Counted from the first letter of the stretch, positions 17,920 to 26,705 are shown. The stretch: 35,187 bases of DNA from Photorhabdus caribbeanensis (GCF_018448885.1 NZ_RCWB01000043.1:1-35187), one strand, 5' to 3'. Program-made: numbers and translations. Notes: generated by a model not told the origin, from the sequence alone.

Positions 17920-19397
17920 CTAGCGATATCCTCTAACATCAATGTGGCTGTGGCTTTTGCTGATCCAATCACGCCGGGAATACCTGCCCCAGGATGCGTG
18001 CCTGCGCCGACGAGGTACAGATTATCAATGCGGCTGTCCCGATTGTGTGGTCGGAACCAAGCGCTTTGTGTCAGTAACGGTTCAAAGGAGAAGGCCGAAC
18101 CTAGATGGGCATTGAGTTGGTCACGAAAATCAAATGGGGTAAAAATACGATGAACGACTAACTGCTGGAGCAGGCCGGGCATATAGTACTTTTCCAGATA
18201 CGCGAAAATACGGTCACGTAAGCGTGGCCCTTCTATATCCCAGTTTAAATTAGCTGTCCCCAGGTGTGGTACAGGGGCCAGAACGTAGTAACTTGCGCAT
18301 CCTCGGGGAGCAAGGGATGGGTCAGTAACAGAGGGGGAATGGAGATAGAGTGAAAAATCCTCCGTCAGTCGGCCATGATAAAAAATATCTTCGATGAGTT
18401 CCTTATAGCGTGGACCAAAGCAAACTGTATGATGGGCTAATTGCGTATGGTGATGATTCAGACCGAAATAAAGCACGAACAGTGAGTTGCTCATTCGTTT
18501 ACGCACCAGTGTTCGGGCGCGGGCTATTCCGACCGGATGCTGACCCAACAGGTGCTTATAGGTATGAATAACATCGGCATTTGAGGCCACAACGTCACAT
18601 GTCATATTTCGTCCATCAGTTAATTGGACACCTGTGACCCGATTGTCATGGGTGGTGAAGCGTTTTACCTTTGCGTTAAGCTCAATTTCTCCACCAATGT
18701 CAGTAAACAATTTCACCATTGCCTCAACCAGGGCGCTGGTTCCTCCACGCGGAAACCAGACTCCCCATTCTCGTTCCAGCGCGTGGATCAAAGTATAGAT
18801 AGAAGATACAGCAAAGGGGTTGCCTCCTACCAGTAGCGAGTGAAATGAAAATGCCTGGCGCAGGTTCTCATCCTTGATAAAGCGCGCCACCTGACTATAA
18901 ACACTACGCCATGCGTGTAGACGTAGCAACTGTGGAGCCGAACTCAACATGTCGCGAAAAGAGAGGAAGGGCGCCGTTCCAAGTTTCAGATAGCCTTCAT
19001 TAAAGGCTTCCCGGGAATAGTCCAGAAAGCGTCGATACCCGTTAACATCTTTTGGATTAAACGTATGGATTTGTGCTTCCAGATGTTGCTGATCATTATC
19101 GTAATCAAACATCTTACCCGACTCCCAACAGAGCCGATAAAAAGGGCGCACGGGAAGTAAATCGACGTAATCAGCCATACGTTTACCAGCCTGTGTAAAC
19201 AATTCTTCAATGACATTGGGAGCGGTGATTACGGTGGGGCCGGCATCAAAGGTGAACCCTTGTTCCTTATAAACATAAGCGCGTCCACCTGGTTTATCCC
19301 GTTGCTCCAAAATACGTGTCGGAATCCCCGCAGACTGGAGCCTTATTGCCAGTGCCAGCCCACCAAAACCCGCACCAATTACCAGCGCTTTAATCAT
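17916..19397 (-). CDS. crtI: Phytoene desaturase, lycopene-forming type
   Basis: This 493-residue FAD-dependent CrtI-type desaturase converts phytoene to lycopene. The N-terminal dinucleotide-binding motif GAGFGGLALAIRLQSAG is followed by LEQRDKPGGRAYVYKEQG and the substrate-entry block FDAGPTVITAP. The C-terminal bacterial desaturase signature is present as NLYLVGAGTHPGAGIPGVIG. The length matches the Pantoea CrtI proteins (about 492 aa). The start overlaps the end of crtY by 8 bp and the stop overlaps crtB by 4 bp, so crtY-I-B are tightly coupled. The four-step product (lycopene) is inferred from similarity to Pantoea and from the presence of crtY. Confidence 0.96.
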   Translation of the reverse strand: MIKALVIGAGFGGLALAIRLQSAGIPTRILEQRDKPGGRAYVYKEQGFTFDAGPTVITAPNVIEELFTQAGKRMADYVDLLPVRPFYRLCWESGKMFDYDNDQQHLEAQIHTFNPKDVNGYRRFLDYSREAFNEGYLKLGTAPFLSFRDMLSSAPQLLRLHAWRSVYSQVARFIKDENLRQAFSFHSLLVGGNPFAVSSIYTLIHALEREWGVWFPRGGTSALVEAMVKLFTDIGGEIELNAKVKRFTTHDNRVTGVQLTDGRNMTCDVVASNADVIHTYKHLLGQHPVGIARARTLVRKRMSNSLFVLYFGLNHHHTQLAHHTVCFGPRYKELIEDIFYHGRLTEDFSLYLHSPSVTDPSLAPRGCASYYVLAPVPHLGTANLNWDIEGPRLRDRIFAYLEKYYMPGLLQQLVVHRIFTPFDFRDQLNAHLGSAFSFEPLLTQSAWFRPHNRDSRIDNLYLVGAGTHPGAGIPGVIGSAKATATLMLEDIAR

Positions 19398-20565
19398 AAT
19401 AAAAACCCTGAAGCTGCTTGTGTTGTTTAAACATTGCCTTTAGAGCACCCTTTATCGGCACTGGTGGTTTACCTATGAGAATCCGGGCTTTATCGACGGA
19501 GTTAAGTTGCTCCGCATAGAAACGCGCAATCAGATCTGGGGAAAGTTGATAAAAACGTTGCATCACTTTCCAACGTTGTTGTGGATCCCCAGCGAGGAAG
19601 AGCATGCGATTTAGAAGACGGAAAAAGCGCTGATGTTGCCACTGCTGTCGTGCGTAATCCCTGAGGGTAATGAATAAGGAGGTATCGGTAAGCTCCGGCA
19701 GAGCAACAATACGATCTGCCAACCGAATGGCGTGTGGCAGAGAGTAGCCTGTTGTGGGGTGAAACAGAGCTGCACGCAACCCACAGGTGGGCTGTCCTGC
19801 TAGTTGTGCCCAGAAAGAGGTAAAATCTCCCGTAAGTGTAATTGGAAGACAACCGCTCTCTTCTCGAATGAGTTTACCCAGTTTCCAGCCATGCTTCTTC
19901 GCGTACTCTGCAATAGTTGCTTGCGACAAGGCTTTATCAGGTGGCCTCCGATCAACGTAATGAGTATCCTCTATCAGCAGACGAGTTGAGGAGAACGGCA
20001 GGACATAGATAAATCGATAACCAGTGTCCTGCCCCACACTGGTATCCATTAAAATCGGGTGGGTTAAAGAGTGCGACTCTTCCAGCTCCCATTCCTGACC
20101 AAAAAATGCCTGGGCGCCACTCCCCATAAATGGTCCTGGTCGCCAGCCTCTCCCGTCAATGACTGCGCCGGCACTTAGAGATGTGCCGTCCTGTAAGTAG
20201 ACTTTCTGTGGAGTTAGCTCCTGTACCAATACACGAGTCTGTATACGCTCGCCCAAATACGCATGGAGTATGTTTGCAAAGTGTTGGGATGTGATACTGA
20301 AATATGAATGTGGCAATGTGCGTTGAAATGCTGGAAAAATGACGTCGTAACCTGACCAGCGATAGGTGATCAGCGGTGCTATCCACCTATGTTCGGCCTC
20401 AGTAAGATCATGTTGATGAAATGACCACGTGTGATTGCCTCCTATTGTTTCTGTGCTTTCAATAAGCAACACTCGCAAATGGGGTTTACACTGCTGGAAA
20501 CGCATTGCGATCAGCCCGTTGGCCAATCCTCCTCCCACCAAAATCAGATCCCAGTCGTACATCAT
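19390..20565 (-). CDS. crtY: Lycopene beta-cyclase
   Basis: This 391-residue CrtY-type flavoprotein cyclises both ends of lycopene to give beta-carotene. The N-terminal nucleotide-binding motif DLILVGGGLANGLIA is followed by GGNHTWSFH. Further family blocks are IDGRGWRP and LLIEDTHY, the acidic segment needed for catalysis, and HPTTGYSLPHAI. A GGAGGA lies 8 bases before the first of two consecutive ATGs. crtX, which sits upstream of crtY in many Pantoea clusters, is absent; the idi gene precedes it with a 113 bp gap. Confidence 0.95.
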   Translation of the reverse strand: MMYDWDLILVGGGLANGLIAMRFQQCKPHLRVLLIESTETIGGNHTWSFHQHDLTEAEHRWIAPLITYRWSGYDVIFPAFQRTLPHSYFSITSQHFANILHAYLGERIQTRVLVQELTPQKVYLQDGTSLSAGAVIDGRGWRPGPFMGSGAQAFFGQEWELEESHSLTHPILMDTSVGQDTGYRFIYVLPFSSTRLLIEDTHYVDRRPPDKALSQATIAEYAKKHGWKLGKLIREESGCLPITLTGDFTSFWAQLAGQPTCGLRAALFHPTTGYSLPHAIRLADRIVALPELTDTSLFITLRDYARQQWQHQRFFRLLNRMLFLAGDPQQRWKVMQRFYQLSPDLIARFYAEQLNSVDKARILIGKPPVPIKGALKAMFKQHKQLQGFYYD

Positions 20566-20678
20566 TTTGTTGATCCTCCGACAATCACAAAGTTATTAAC
20601 CTCATCAAGAGTCACATACATCACGGAAATTCGTGTTTGTTGAAAGAGATTAAAGATATTCAGTCATAGCTGAAAGAC

Positions 20679-21710
20679 TCATGCTGGTAGCAAAACAGCT
20701 GTACGCAGCGCAGCAATATCGGCGCTTCCTGTGCAAAAGCAGGCGACTTTTATCTGCTCAATAATTAATTGGAAATGTTCTATAACTGCATCAGTGGAGA
20801 GAGCTGCACTATGTATGACGGCAGCGGCTTGGCCGACCAATTGTGCCCCCATGCAATAAGCTTTGGCAGCATCAACACCATTTCTGATACCGCCAGAGGC
20901 GATCAGAGGCATATTTGGGAGTGCCTCGCGTATTTCACGCAGTGCTGTCGCGGTCGGAATTCCCCAGTCAGCAAATGCCATAGCTAATGCGCGATGATAT
21001 GGTGTGGATGCTCGTTCTGCTTCAATCGCTGCCCAACTGGTTCCCCCAGCCCCGGCTACATCCAGCATACTGACTCCAGCTTCTGCCAATTGGCGTGCAA
21101 CAGGAAGCGATAAACCTGAACCTACTTCTTTAACAATTATAGGAACCCCAAGTTTTGTTACGAGTTGTTCAATAGCATATAGAATATGGCGCCAGTTACG
21201 GTCTCCTTCCTGTTGCAGCGCCTCCTGTAGCGGATTCAGATGGATAATTAGAGCATCGGCTTCAATCATCTGTACTGCTCGCAGAGCATAATTAAATCCG
21301 CGCTCGCCACGAATTTGGGCTGCCCCGAGATTAGCGAAAAGGAGAATATCAGGAGCTATCTGACGTAGTGAGCGACTAAGCCCATCGTTTGCTTCATTTT
21401 CAAGAGCAACACGTTGCGACCCGACCCCCATTGAAATTCCTAATATTTGAGCTGCCTCTGCAAGATGATGATTAATCGCATGAGCACGATGAACCCCTCC
21501 GGTCATAGAGCTTATGAGCAGTGGTGCCTGCAAAATTTTTCCAAAGAGGGAACACTTAAGATCTATACTGTCTAGATCCAATTCTGGCAGAGCACAATGC
21601 TGAAATCGCCACTCAGCAAACCCCGTACTTACTTGGGACTTAGTTTGAGGAGGACGGAATATAATATCCAGATGCTCATTCTTACGCTGAGTGTGATCGA
21701 TCTTTTTCAT
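20679..21710 (-). CDS. fni: Isopentenyl-diphosphate delta-isomerase, type 2 (FMN-dependent)
   Basis: This roughly 343-residue TIM-barrel flavoenzyme interconverts IPP and DMAPP, balancing precursors for CrtE. Conserved blocks are RKNEHLDI at the N-terminus, LLISSMTGG, GVGSQRVALEN, FANLGAAQ, HLNPLQEALQ, IIVKEVGSGLS, GGTSWAAIE and the C-terminal FMN-phosphate motif IASGGIRNGVDAAK. It is unrelated to the Nudix-type Idi of E. coli. The ATG at 21710 is preferred because the homology starts there and it leaves a 22 bp gap from the crtE stop. An in-frame upstream ATG at 21761 would overlap crtE. Confidence 0.94.
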   Translation of the reverse strand: MKKIDHTQRKNEHLDIIFRPPQTKSQVSTGFAEWRFQHCALPELDLDSIDLKCSLFGKILQAPLLISSMTGGVHRAHAINHHLAEAAQILGISMGVGSQRVALENEANDGLSRSLRQIAPDILLFANLGAAQIRGERGFNYALRAVQMIEADALIIHLNPLQEALQQEGDRNWRHILYAIEQLVTKLGVPIIVKEVGSGLSLPVARQLAEAGVSMLDVAGAGGTSWAAIEAERASTPYHRALAMAFADWGIPTATALREIREALPNMPLIASGGIRNGVDAAKAYCMGAQLVGQAAAVIHSAALSTDAVIEHFQLIIEQIKVACFCTGSADIAALRTAVLLPA

Positions 21711-21732
21711 TTTTTTCGGGCCAAGGTTGAAA

Positions 21733-22635
21733 TTAATTAAACATCGCAATATTTTTATCAAACCAGTGTCGTATAAAATATCGTGAAGCTAAATTTCTGC
21801 GATACACCACCGCCAAATATTTATCAATGTATCTGATGTGCCTGCGTAAGTGTTTATACACTTTAGATTTTCCGAGTAGCGTAACCATTGTTAACTTTTC
21901 CTTATCCTGATACATATCTTTCCCTGTATTATTCAGGTCATCACTCAAGTCATCCAGTAATTGAAACGCCTGCCCCAGATGTTGTGATATATGACGTAAT
22001 GCCTGGCGAGTTATATCAGGTGCATTCACAGCAATTGCCGCTAATTGAAATGTTGTGTCGAAAAGCAAACCCGTTTTTAAATTGTTGGTGGTAGCAATGG
22101 CATGATAATTACCAGCACATAATGTATTGTTCAGATCGCGAAACTGCCCTTGGACAAGACCGTTTAAACCAACTGCATGGGAAAGTATGGCGACAGCAGC
22201 GGATTTATCGTATTCAGAAAGGTTTGTTTCTACAATGAGGCCAAAAGCTCGGCTCAGCAAGGCTACAGCCGCTAGGATCGCTACACTTTCACCATACTGC
22301 CGGTGAATAGCCGGGCGCCCGCGCCGATACTCAGCATTATCCATGCAGGGAAGATCGTCTAAAATTAATGAGGCTGCATGCACTATTTCAATTGCAGATG
22401 CTAACTGTAGAAAGTCAGTCTTCCAGGGGTTTTCTCCAAGATCCAGGACTATGAGCAGCAATAAGAGGGGGCGGATACGTTTTCCAGACACCAGTGTACT
22501 TTCTCGCATGGCTGCGCAGACTTTATCATCTGGCGCTCCTGAAGGCAGTACCCGTTCTAGATGCTGTTGTAGTGCACTTTGTAGCTCCAGTAATGTCTCT
22601 TCGTAATTCATAGCTCGTGCAGTACTGACGTTCAT
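21733..22635 (-). CDS. crtE: Geranylgeranyl diphosphate synthase
   Basis: This about 300-residue trans-prenyltransferase makes the C20 precursor of phytoene. The first Asp-rich motif is LILDDLPCMDNAEYRRGRP and the second is QLLDDLSDDLNN, both intact, along with SGKRIRPLLLLL. The start at 22635 (MNVSTARAMNYEE) is chosen because a GGGAAA lies upstream and homology begins soon after; an in-frame ATG at 22734 would add 33 hydrophobic residues and overlap the oxygenase gene. GGPP rather than FPP as product is inferred from the linked crtB. The last third is less conserved in appearance than the core. Confidence 0.93.
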   Translation of the reverse strand: MNVSTARAMNYEETLLELQSALQQHLERVLPSGAPDDKVCAAMRESTLVSGKRIRPLLLLLIVLDLGENPWKTDFLQLASAIEIVHAASLILDDLPCMDNAEYRRGRPAIHRQYGESVAILAAVALLSRAFGLIVETNLSEYDKSAAVAILSHAVGLNGLVQGQFRDLNNTLCAGNYHAIATTNNLKTGLLFDTTFQLAAIAVNAPDITRQALRHISQHLGQAFQLLDDLSDDLNNTGKDMYQDKEKLTMVTLLGKSKVYKHLRRHIRYIDKYLAVVYRRNLASRYFIRHWFDKNIAMFN

Positions 22636-22717
22636 AAATATTTCCCAAACCACGTAAATAATTTCACTAAGCCATTTGAAAAACAATGATAAGCTTATAT
22701 TACAATAGGCTTCAGGC

Positions 22718-24145
22718 TTATAGCATAACTTCATTTATCCAGCAGTGATGCATTCCCATTGGAATATGGTGCGGCAAACGTAATCTGCACACCATTGAGA
22801 GATCATCAGCATTTAAAACTACGACATCTGTGCAGTGCAATTTTTCGACATAAACCTTAAAAATAAGCCAACCATCATCTTCTTTAACAGCACCCGGTTT
22901 GGCTACAAAAACAGGTTCTTCCGGCAAATCATTATCAAAACTGTGGCTTAATACACTCTTATTAAAACAATCAAATTTAATTATTGATCTCCCTTCACTT
23001 TCAGAATCCCCCCAACAAACGAACCAGGCATATCTGTGCTGTCTACCACAGACTGTAGGGTTTATGGCTGGGAAATCAGTATTCCCCCTGAATAAAATTT
23101 CTTTATCAACATTCCCGGATGCAGTGCATAAAGTAAAACGACAAAGTTCTGAACTATTATTTTTAAATATATTCTGTGTAAATACTGGGAATGATCTCCA
23201 AAATGAGGCGTCGAAAATCACATTCCCATCGGCATCTTCATAGCCATTTGCGAAATGAAAAATAAATCCAGGCACTGCATCATAGAATTTCACATCATGG
23301 CATGCTCTTGAAACTAAAAGAACCCTGCCATCTTCACTTTCACGTGAATTCATGGATGCAAGGATGCTTTCATTGCCAATTACATTCCTCAACTTAAGAT
23401 TTATATTCGGCCCACCTAAAAAAAATAAAAAGTAATTTTTTGTCACTATGAAATCATGAATTAAATACCTTTTTCTAAGCGGAATGTTGCGTATAACCGT
23501 CATATCGCCGGCACTGTCTATTTTGTATAGCGTCAACTTAGATCCAATACCATATGTCACACCAAATCCATATAAATTATCATCATTTGGTATTTTTTTA
23601 GGATGTGCTGTAAATGGTACTTCACGAAGATTAAGTTTGGGAAGGAAAGAAAATCGTGTTCTTAGCTTTCCAGAAAAGTCATATTTTGAAATTGTCTCAA
23701 GAGTTACCGGATTAATTAAATGTGGCATCCCTCCTTCCCATAACGCCAGAAGTTTATGAGAGTGATACACAATATTTGTATTTGCCGGATTTTTAATAAT
23801 AAAAAATCTCATCCTGAGTTTTAGTTTTCTGGGGACGGTTCCAACGGAGCGATACAGTAACCTTTGAGCTTCTTCCTCTTTTAAGTATTCCTTTGTTAAC
23901 ACATGTCTGTTTCTATAGAATATCCCATTATCACTGAACGTTACTTTAAATATCATCCCATCTCCATCAAATGGATGATTATAATATTCGTCTCCTCTAT
24001 GCAGGCGACCGGGACCAATTCTAAAGAAAGTACCTTTTAACTCTGAAGGAACCTCTCCCTCAATAGGAACTAATTTTGAATCAAGTTCCTCCAACTGAGA
24101 TTGAAAGGGGTTAATATGGTTTTTCGAGAATACAAAGTCGCTCAA
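22718..24145 (-). CDS. Carotenoid cleavage oxygenase (RPE65/CCD family)
   Basis: This 475-residue seven-bladed beta-propeller, non-haem iron oxygenase cleaves a carotenoid double bond to give aldehyde products. All four iron-binding histidines are recognisable in their motifs: FTAHPKK, LIHDFIVT, FHFANGYED and PMGMHHCWI near the C-terminus. The N-terminal signature GEVPSELKGTFFRIGPGR and HPFDGDGMI are also present. It is the first gene of the carotenoid operon. The start is a TTG at 24145 with GAGGTG about 7 bases upstream; I found no nearby in-frame ATG. It is visibly more AT-rich than crtE-idi-Y-I-B, suggesting separate acquisition. Substrate (beta-carotene or an apocarotenal) and cleavage site cannot be read from sequence. 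Confidence 0.9.
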   Translation of the reverse strand: MSDFVFSKNHINPFQSQLEELDSKLVPIEGEVPSELKGTFFRIGPGRLHRGDEYYNHPFDGDGMIFKVTFSDNGIFYRNRHVLTKEYLKEEEAQRLLYRSVGTVPRKLKLRMRFFIIKNPANTNIVYHSHKLLALWEGGMPHLINPVTLETISKYDFSGKLRTRFSFLPKLNLREVPFTAHPKKIPNDDNLYGFGVTYGIGSKLTLYKIDSAGDMTVIRNIPLRKRYLIHDFIVTKNYFLFFLGGPNINLKLRNVIGNESILASMNSRESEDGRVLLVSRACHDVKFYDAVPGFIFHFANGYEDADGNVIFDASFWRSFPVFTQNIFKNNSSELCRFTLCTASGNVDKEILFRGNTDFPAINPTVCGRQHRYAWFVCWGDSESEGRSIIKFDCFNKSVLSHSFDNDLPEEPVFVAKPGAVKEDDGWLIFKVYVEKLHCTDVVVLNADDLSMVCRLRLPHHIPMGMHHCWINEVML

Positions 24146-24229
24146 GTCTTCACCTCTATATTTCCAACCAAATAATAGGTAATGATTTAATACCGGAGCT
24201 CTATAAGAAGATATAACTATACTAAAATA

Positions 24230-24239
24230 ACAGTACTGT
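24230..24239. promoter_or_regulatory. Palindrome in the presumed carotenoid operon promoter region
   Basis: ACAGTACTGT is a perfect 10 bp palindrome located 85 bp upstream of the oxygenase start. On the minus strand it falls in the spacer between TTCAAT and TATAGT, which are 18 bp apart and could be a weak promoter. Nearby, CACACC-TTT-GGTGTG at 24328-24342 forms another inverted repeat. No regulator gene is adjacent. The promoter assignment is tentative. Confidence 0.3.
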
Positions 24240-24433
24240 ATTGAAGATGAACAGAACTATTTTTTCCCAAAGGGATTTTTGTAACTGAAATCACGAAGAA
24301 GAATTTTTCTATAACTATAAACAGTAACACACCTTTGGTGTGATGGCGTACATGTAGAAGGGTGACTGAAATATTAGGAGCAACGCTAGATAAATGTGTA
24401 CTCAGGCTTGGAATGTGAGCGAGTGTAAGTATG

Positions 24434-24481
24434 AACTGTCCCCCAAATGTTGGACATCAATCCGTACATAGGGGGCAGTTT
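24434..24481. mobile_element. Short IS3-family-like terminal remnant
   Basis: AACTGTCCCCCAAATGTTGG on the left and GGGGGCAGTTT on the right form inverted ends around a centre of fewer than 20 bp. The left motif resembles the terminal repeats of IS3-family elements, which read CTG(A/C)CCCCCAAAAGTTGGAC. This is probably a scar or a collapsed miniature copy; there is no transposase. Confidence 0.45.
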
Positions 24482-24495
24482 AAAAATGGAAGGTT

Positions 24496-24622
24496 TATAC
24501 CCGTCATCTTTCAAGTTGCTTCTTTGTTGGCTGCACTCGCTCACCCCGGTCACATAGTTATCTATGCTCCCGGGGATTCGCTCCCTTGCCGTCGCGATGC
24601 ATCTTGAAATCCATTGGGTATA
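24496..24622 (+). repeat. ERIC element, copy 2
   Basis: This 127 bp repeat runs from TATACCCGTCATCTTTCAAG to CCATTGGGTATA. It is in inverted orientation relative to the copy at 1741-1865. The length is exactly that of the canonical ERIC element, and it carries the CACCCCGGTCAC/CCCGGGGATTC core. It lies seven bases after the stop codon of the adjacent minus-strand 109-aa gene, so it will be in that transcript unless a terminator acts first. Confidence 0.92.
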
Positions 24623-24628
24623 TATGTA

Positions 24629-24958
24629 TTACGAAATATCGATCAAACCAAGATCATTGCTTAATGTCGTACCGCTGATATCGTAGCTGGCAAGTATTTG
24701 GCTTCCTTTTTTGTATAAAAAAGCTTTGCGGGCTTCATTATCATTTCCCCATACTACAAATACATGCATAAAGACTATTGAGCCATCAGGAACGCCAAGA
24801 TCGCCTGGGTCAATAGTATCTGTTAATCCAAGAGTAATATTATTACCTTGTTTACTTAAATGCTTTTCACCGTCGCCATCCATATAACTAAATTGGATTC
24901 TGGCAACAAATCCACCTGAATTTTTAAGACTCATCTTGCCGATTTCTTGTAATGTCAT
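24629..24958 (-). CDS. Small 109-aa protein of unrecognised family, copy A
   Basis: I do not recognise this family. The 109-residue product has no signal peptide or membrane segment and alternating polar/hydrophobic stretches (GGFVARIQFSYMDGDGEKH, VFMHVFVVWGNDNEARKAFL, ASYDISGTTLSNDLG) that suggest an all-beta fold. The start at 24958 is chosen because AAGGAG lies 6 to 8 bases upstream. It is about 82 % identical (20 differences in 109 positions by eye) to the protein at 28438-28767, and the similarity continues into the upstream DNA. Small soluble beta proteins are common as lectins, inclusion proteins or toxins in insect pathogens, but nothing here proves any of these. Confidence 0.85.
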   Translation of the reverse strand: MTLQEIGKMSLKNSGGFVARIQFSYMDGDGEKHLSKQGNNITLGLTDTIDPGDLGVPDGSIVFMHVFVVWGNDNEARKAFLYKKGSQILASYDISGTTLSNDLGLIDIS

Positions 24959-25330
24959 TACAGTCTCCTTTTGAGAAAAAATTAATAACATTTAGCTATT
25001 CAACTACATAAGCCGTTTAAGATGTGTTAAATAAAAGTAAATCTTAGTGAGTGAAATAAATAACACATTAAAACCACTAGGACAAATAATTATCATATAT
25101 TTTCTATGAAAAAACAAAAATTATCTTGATAAGTACCAATAATAAATAATTTCCTTTCGTTAGATATTTAATCTAGTCCCTATCTTTTCTTTATAATACA
25201 ATGAGGTATTTATTTTATATAATAAAGACTTTATTGTTTTAATTGGTAATGATTTCAATTTATAATGTTTGGCGGTTTATCATAGTAATTGAGAAATAAT
25301 CACACTGTGAGTAAATAATTTCGTATTTCT
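24959..25330 (-). promoter_or_regulatory. Conserved upstream region of copy A
   Basis: From the ribosome site to about 25290 this non-coding DNA can be aligned with the region upstream of copy B (28768-29110). The best-conserved blocks are near GATGTGTTA (25021-25029), TAACACATTAAAAC (25060-25073) and TTTATTGTTTTAATTGGTAA (25230-25249). On the coding (minus) strand the last block includes TTGAAA, 17 bp, AATAAA, a possible promoter about 300 bp before the start. That would give a long leader. The remaining intergenic DNA to 25856 is AT-rich and holds only the stem-loop at 25661. Confidence 0.5.
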
Positions 25331-25660
25331 TTAATAACTTATTAGATGTTTTACATCCTGATTTTTTCTCAGTCGATTATCTAATTGGTTTATAACAATC
25401 ATTTATTTCTTAACATTTAATTAAAGTCTGTACATTTGCATAATAAGCGAAAATGACTTTATCTAAAATTATAAGATAATTTTTTAATTTAAAAATAATT
25501 CATTAGGTGTTTAGTATCCTAATGCCTGATGTGGGAGATTATTCAGTTTATTCATAACGAATCTTATTTTCCATTTTGTCACCGATAAAAAGTTTGTTCC
25601 TAATATCTTCTTCCCTTTATTAAGCTATTCAAGTAACTCTTCATAAAGATTTGGTAGGAT

Positions 25661-25691
25661 GCCGCTGGAGAACGCACTTCAAACCAGCGGC
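25661..25691. other. Strong GC stem-loop downstream of fghA
   Basis: GCCGCTGG (25661-25668) pairs perfectly with CCAGCGGC (25684-25691) around a 15 nt loop, and GTAG/CTAC extends the stem beyond a 3 nt bulge. It stands out in very AT-rich DNA about 165 bp downstream of fghA on the minus strand. There is no T-tract, so it may be a weak terminator or part of a small RNA. Confidence 0.4.
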
Positions 25692-25856
25692 CTACTCTAC
25701 AGGATTGACCCAAGGTAAATAGGGTAAAAAATGTCTTTACTACCTTGTTAACCTAGGGCTTTTTGTCTGAGTTTGTATCGAATCGACTAAATGACACACC
25801 AGTGTATTGGTTTGGTCATCCTTTATCGTAAAAATATTAATGGATTCGTATGTAAT

Positions 25857-26705
25857 TTATTGATTATCAGTACAAATCCCCTTCAATACGTTGGCATGAT
25901 ATGCGATATGCTCACCGATAAAACTGGCGACGAAATAGTAGCTATGATCATAACCGGTGCGCAGGTTCAGTGTGTAGGGATGCTCAGTGCTTTCGCATAC
26001 ATCTTTCAACAGCTCGGGGCGCAATTGCTCTTCAAGAAATGGGTCATCGGTACCGATATCAATTAACATATGCAATGGCTCGGCGTTATTAGCCAGCAGC
26101 TCGACTGCATCATAGGTTTTCCATGTGTCACGATCTTCTCCCAGATAAGCACGAAAAGCTTTTTCTCCCCAAGGAACCTGAGAAGGAGCGACAATCGGTG
26201 AAAAGGCCGATACGCTGTGGTAACGATCTGGATTGCGTAGCGCGATTATCAGTGCGCCGTGGCCTCCCATCGAATGGCCACTAATGGCCCGAGCGGTTGT
26301 CACCGGCAAGTGTGCTTCGATCAGTACTGGCAGCTCTGACACCACATAATCATACATGCGATAGTGCGGAGCCCAAGGTTCTTGTGTTGCGTTGAGGTAA
26401 AAACCGGCTCCCTGACCTAAATCATAGGCGTCATCATCTGCAACTTTCTCACCGCGAGGGCTAGTATCTGGGGCGACAAGGATAATACCCTGTTCGGCAG
26501 CGTAGCGTTGAGCTCCTGCTTTAGTGATGAAATTCTGCTCATTACATGTTAATCCCGAGAGCCAATACAGCACCGGTAATTTCTGATGTTCAGCCTGAGG
26601 AGGAAGGTAGACTGCAAAATTCATAGTACAGCCAAGCATGGTCGATTCATGCTGATAAACATCCTGCCATCCTCCAAAACAAGCGTGGCGTTCAATCCTC
26701 TCCAT
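25857..26705 (-). CDS. fghA: S-formylglutathione hydrolase
   Basis: This 282-residue esterase D-type alpha/beta hydrolase splits S-formylglutathione into formate and glutathione, the second step of glutathione-dependent formaldehyde detoxification. The nucleophile is S145 in [10 protein letters not shown], and the triad is completed by an Asp near 221 (GTDDPFL) and H254 (GYDHSYYF). [19 protein letters not shown] and [13 protein letters not shown] are family blocks. GAGAGGAAAAAGA precedes the ATG. It lies downstream of frmA in the same direction, so the two form one operon. It is intermediate between E. coli FrmB and YeiG in appearance. Confidence 0.95.
   Translation of the reverse strand: MERIERHACFGGWQDVYQHESTMLGCTMNFAVYLPPQAEHQKLPVLYWLSGLTCNEQNFITKAGAQRYAAEQGIILVAPDTSPRGEKVADDDAYDLGQGAGFYLNATQEPWAPHYRMYDYVVSELPVLIEAHLPVTTARAISGHSMGGHGALIIALRNPDRYHSVSAFSPIVAPSQVPWGEKAFRAYLGEDRDTWKTYDAVELLANNAEPLHMLIDIGTDDPFLEEQLRPELLKDVCESTEHPYTLNLRTGYDHSYYFVASFIGEHIAYHANVLKGICTDNQ

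Noticed and set aside
24230-24239. LexA box in the carotenoid promoter (ACAGTACTGT)
   Set aside because: The half-sites are in the wrong order for CTGT-N8-ACAG; it is only a generic palindrome.
25791-26066. Plus-strand 91-codon frame at the 3' end of fghA
   Set aside because: It is antisense to the conserved C-terminal coding region of fghA, which explains most of it.
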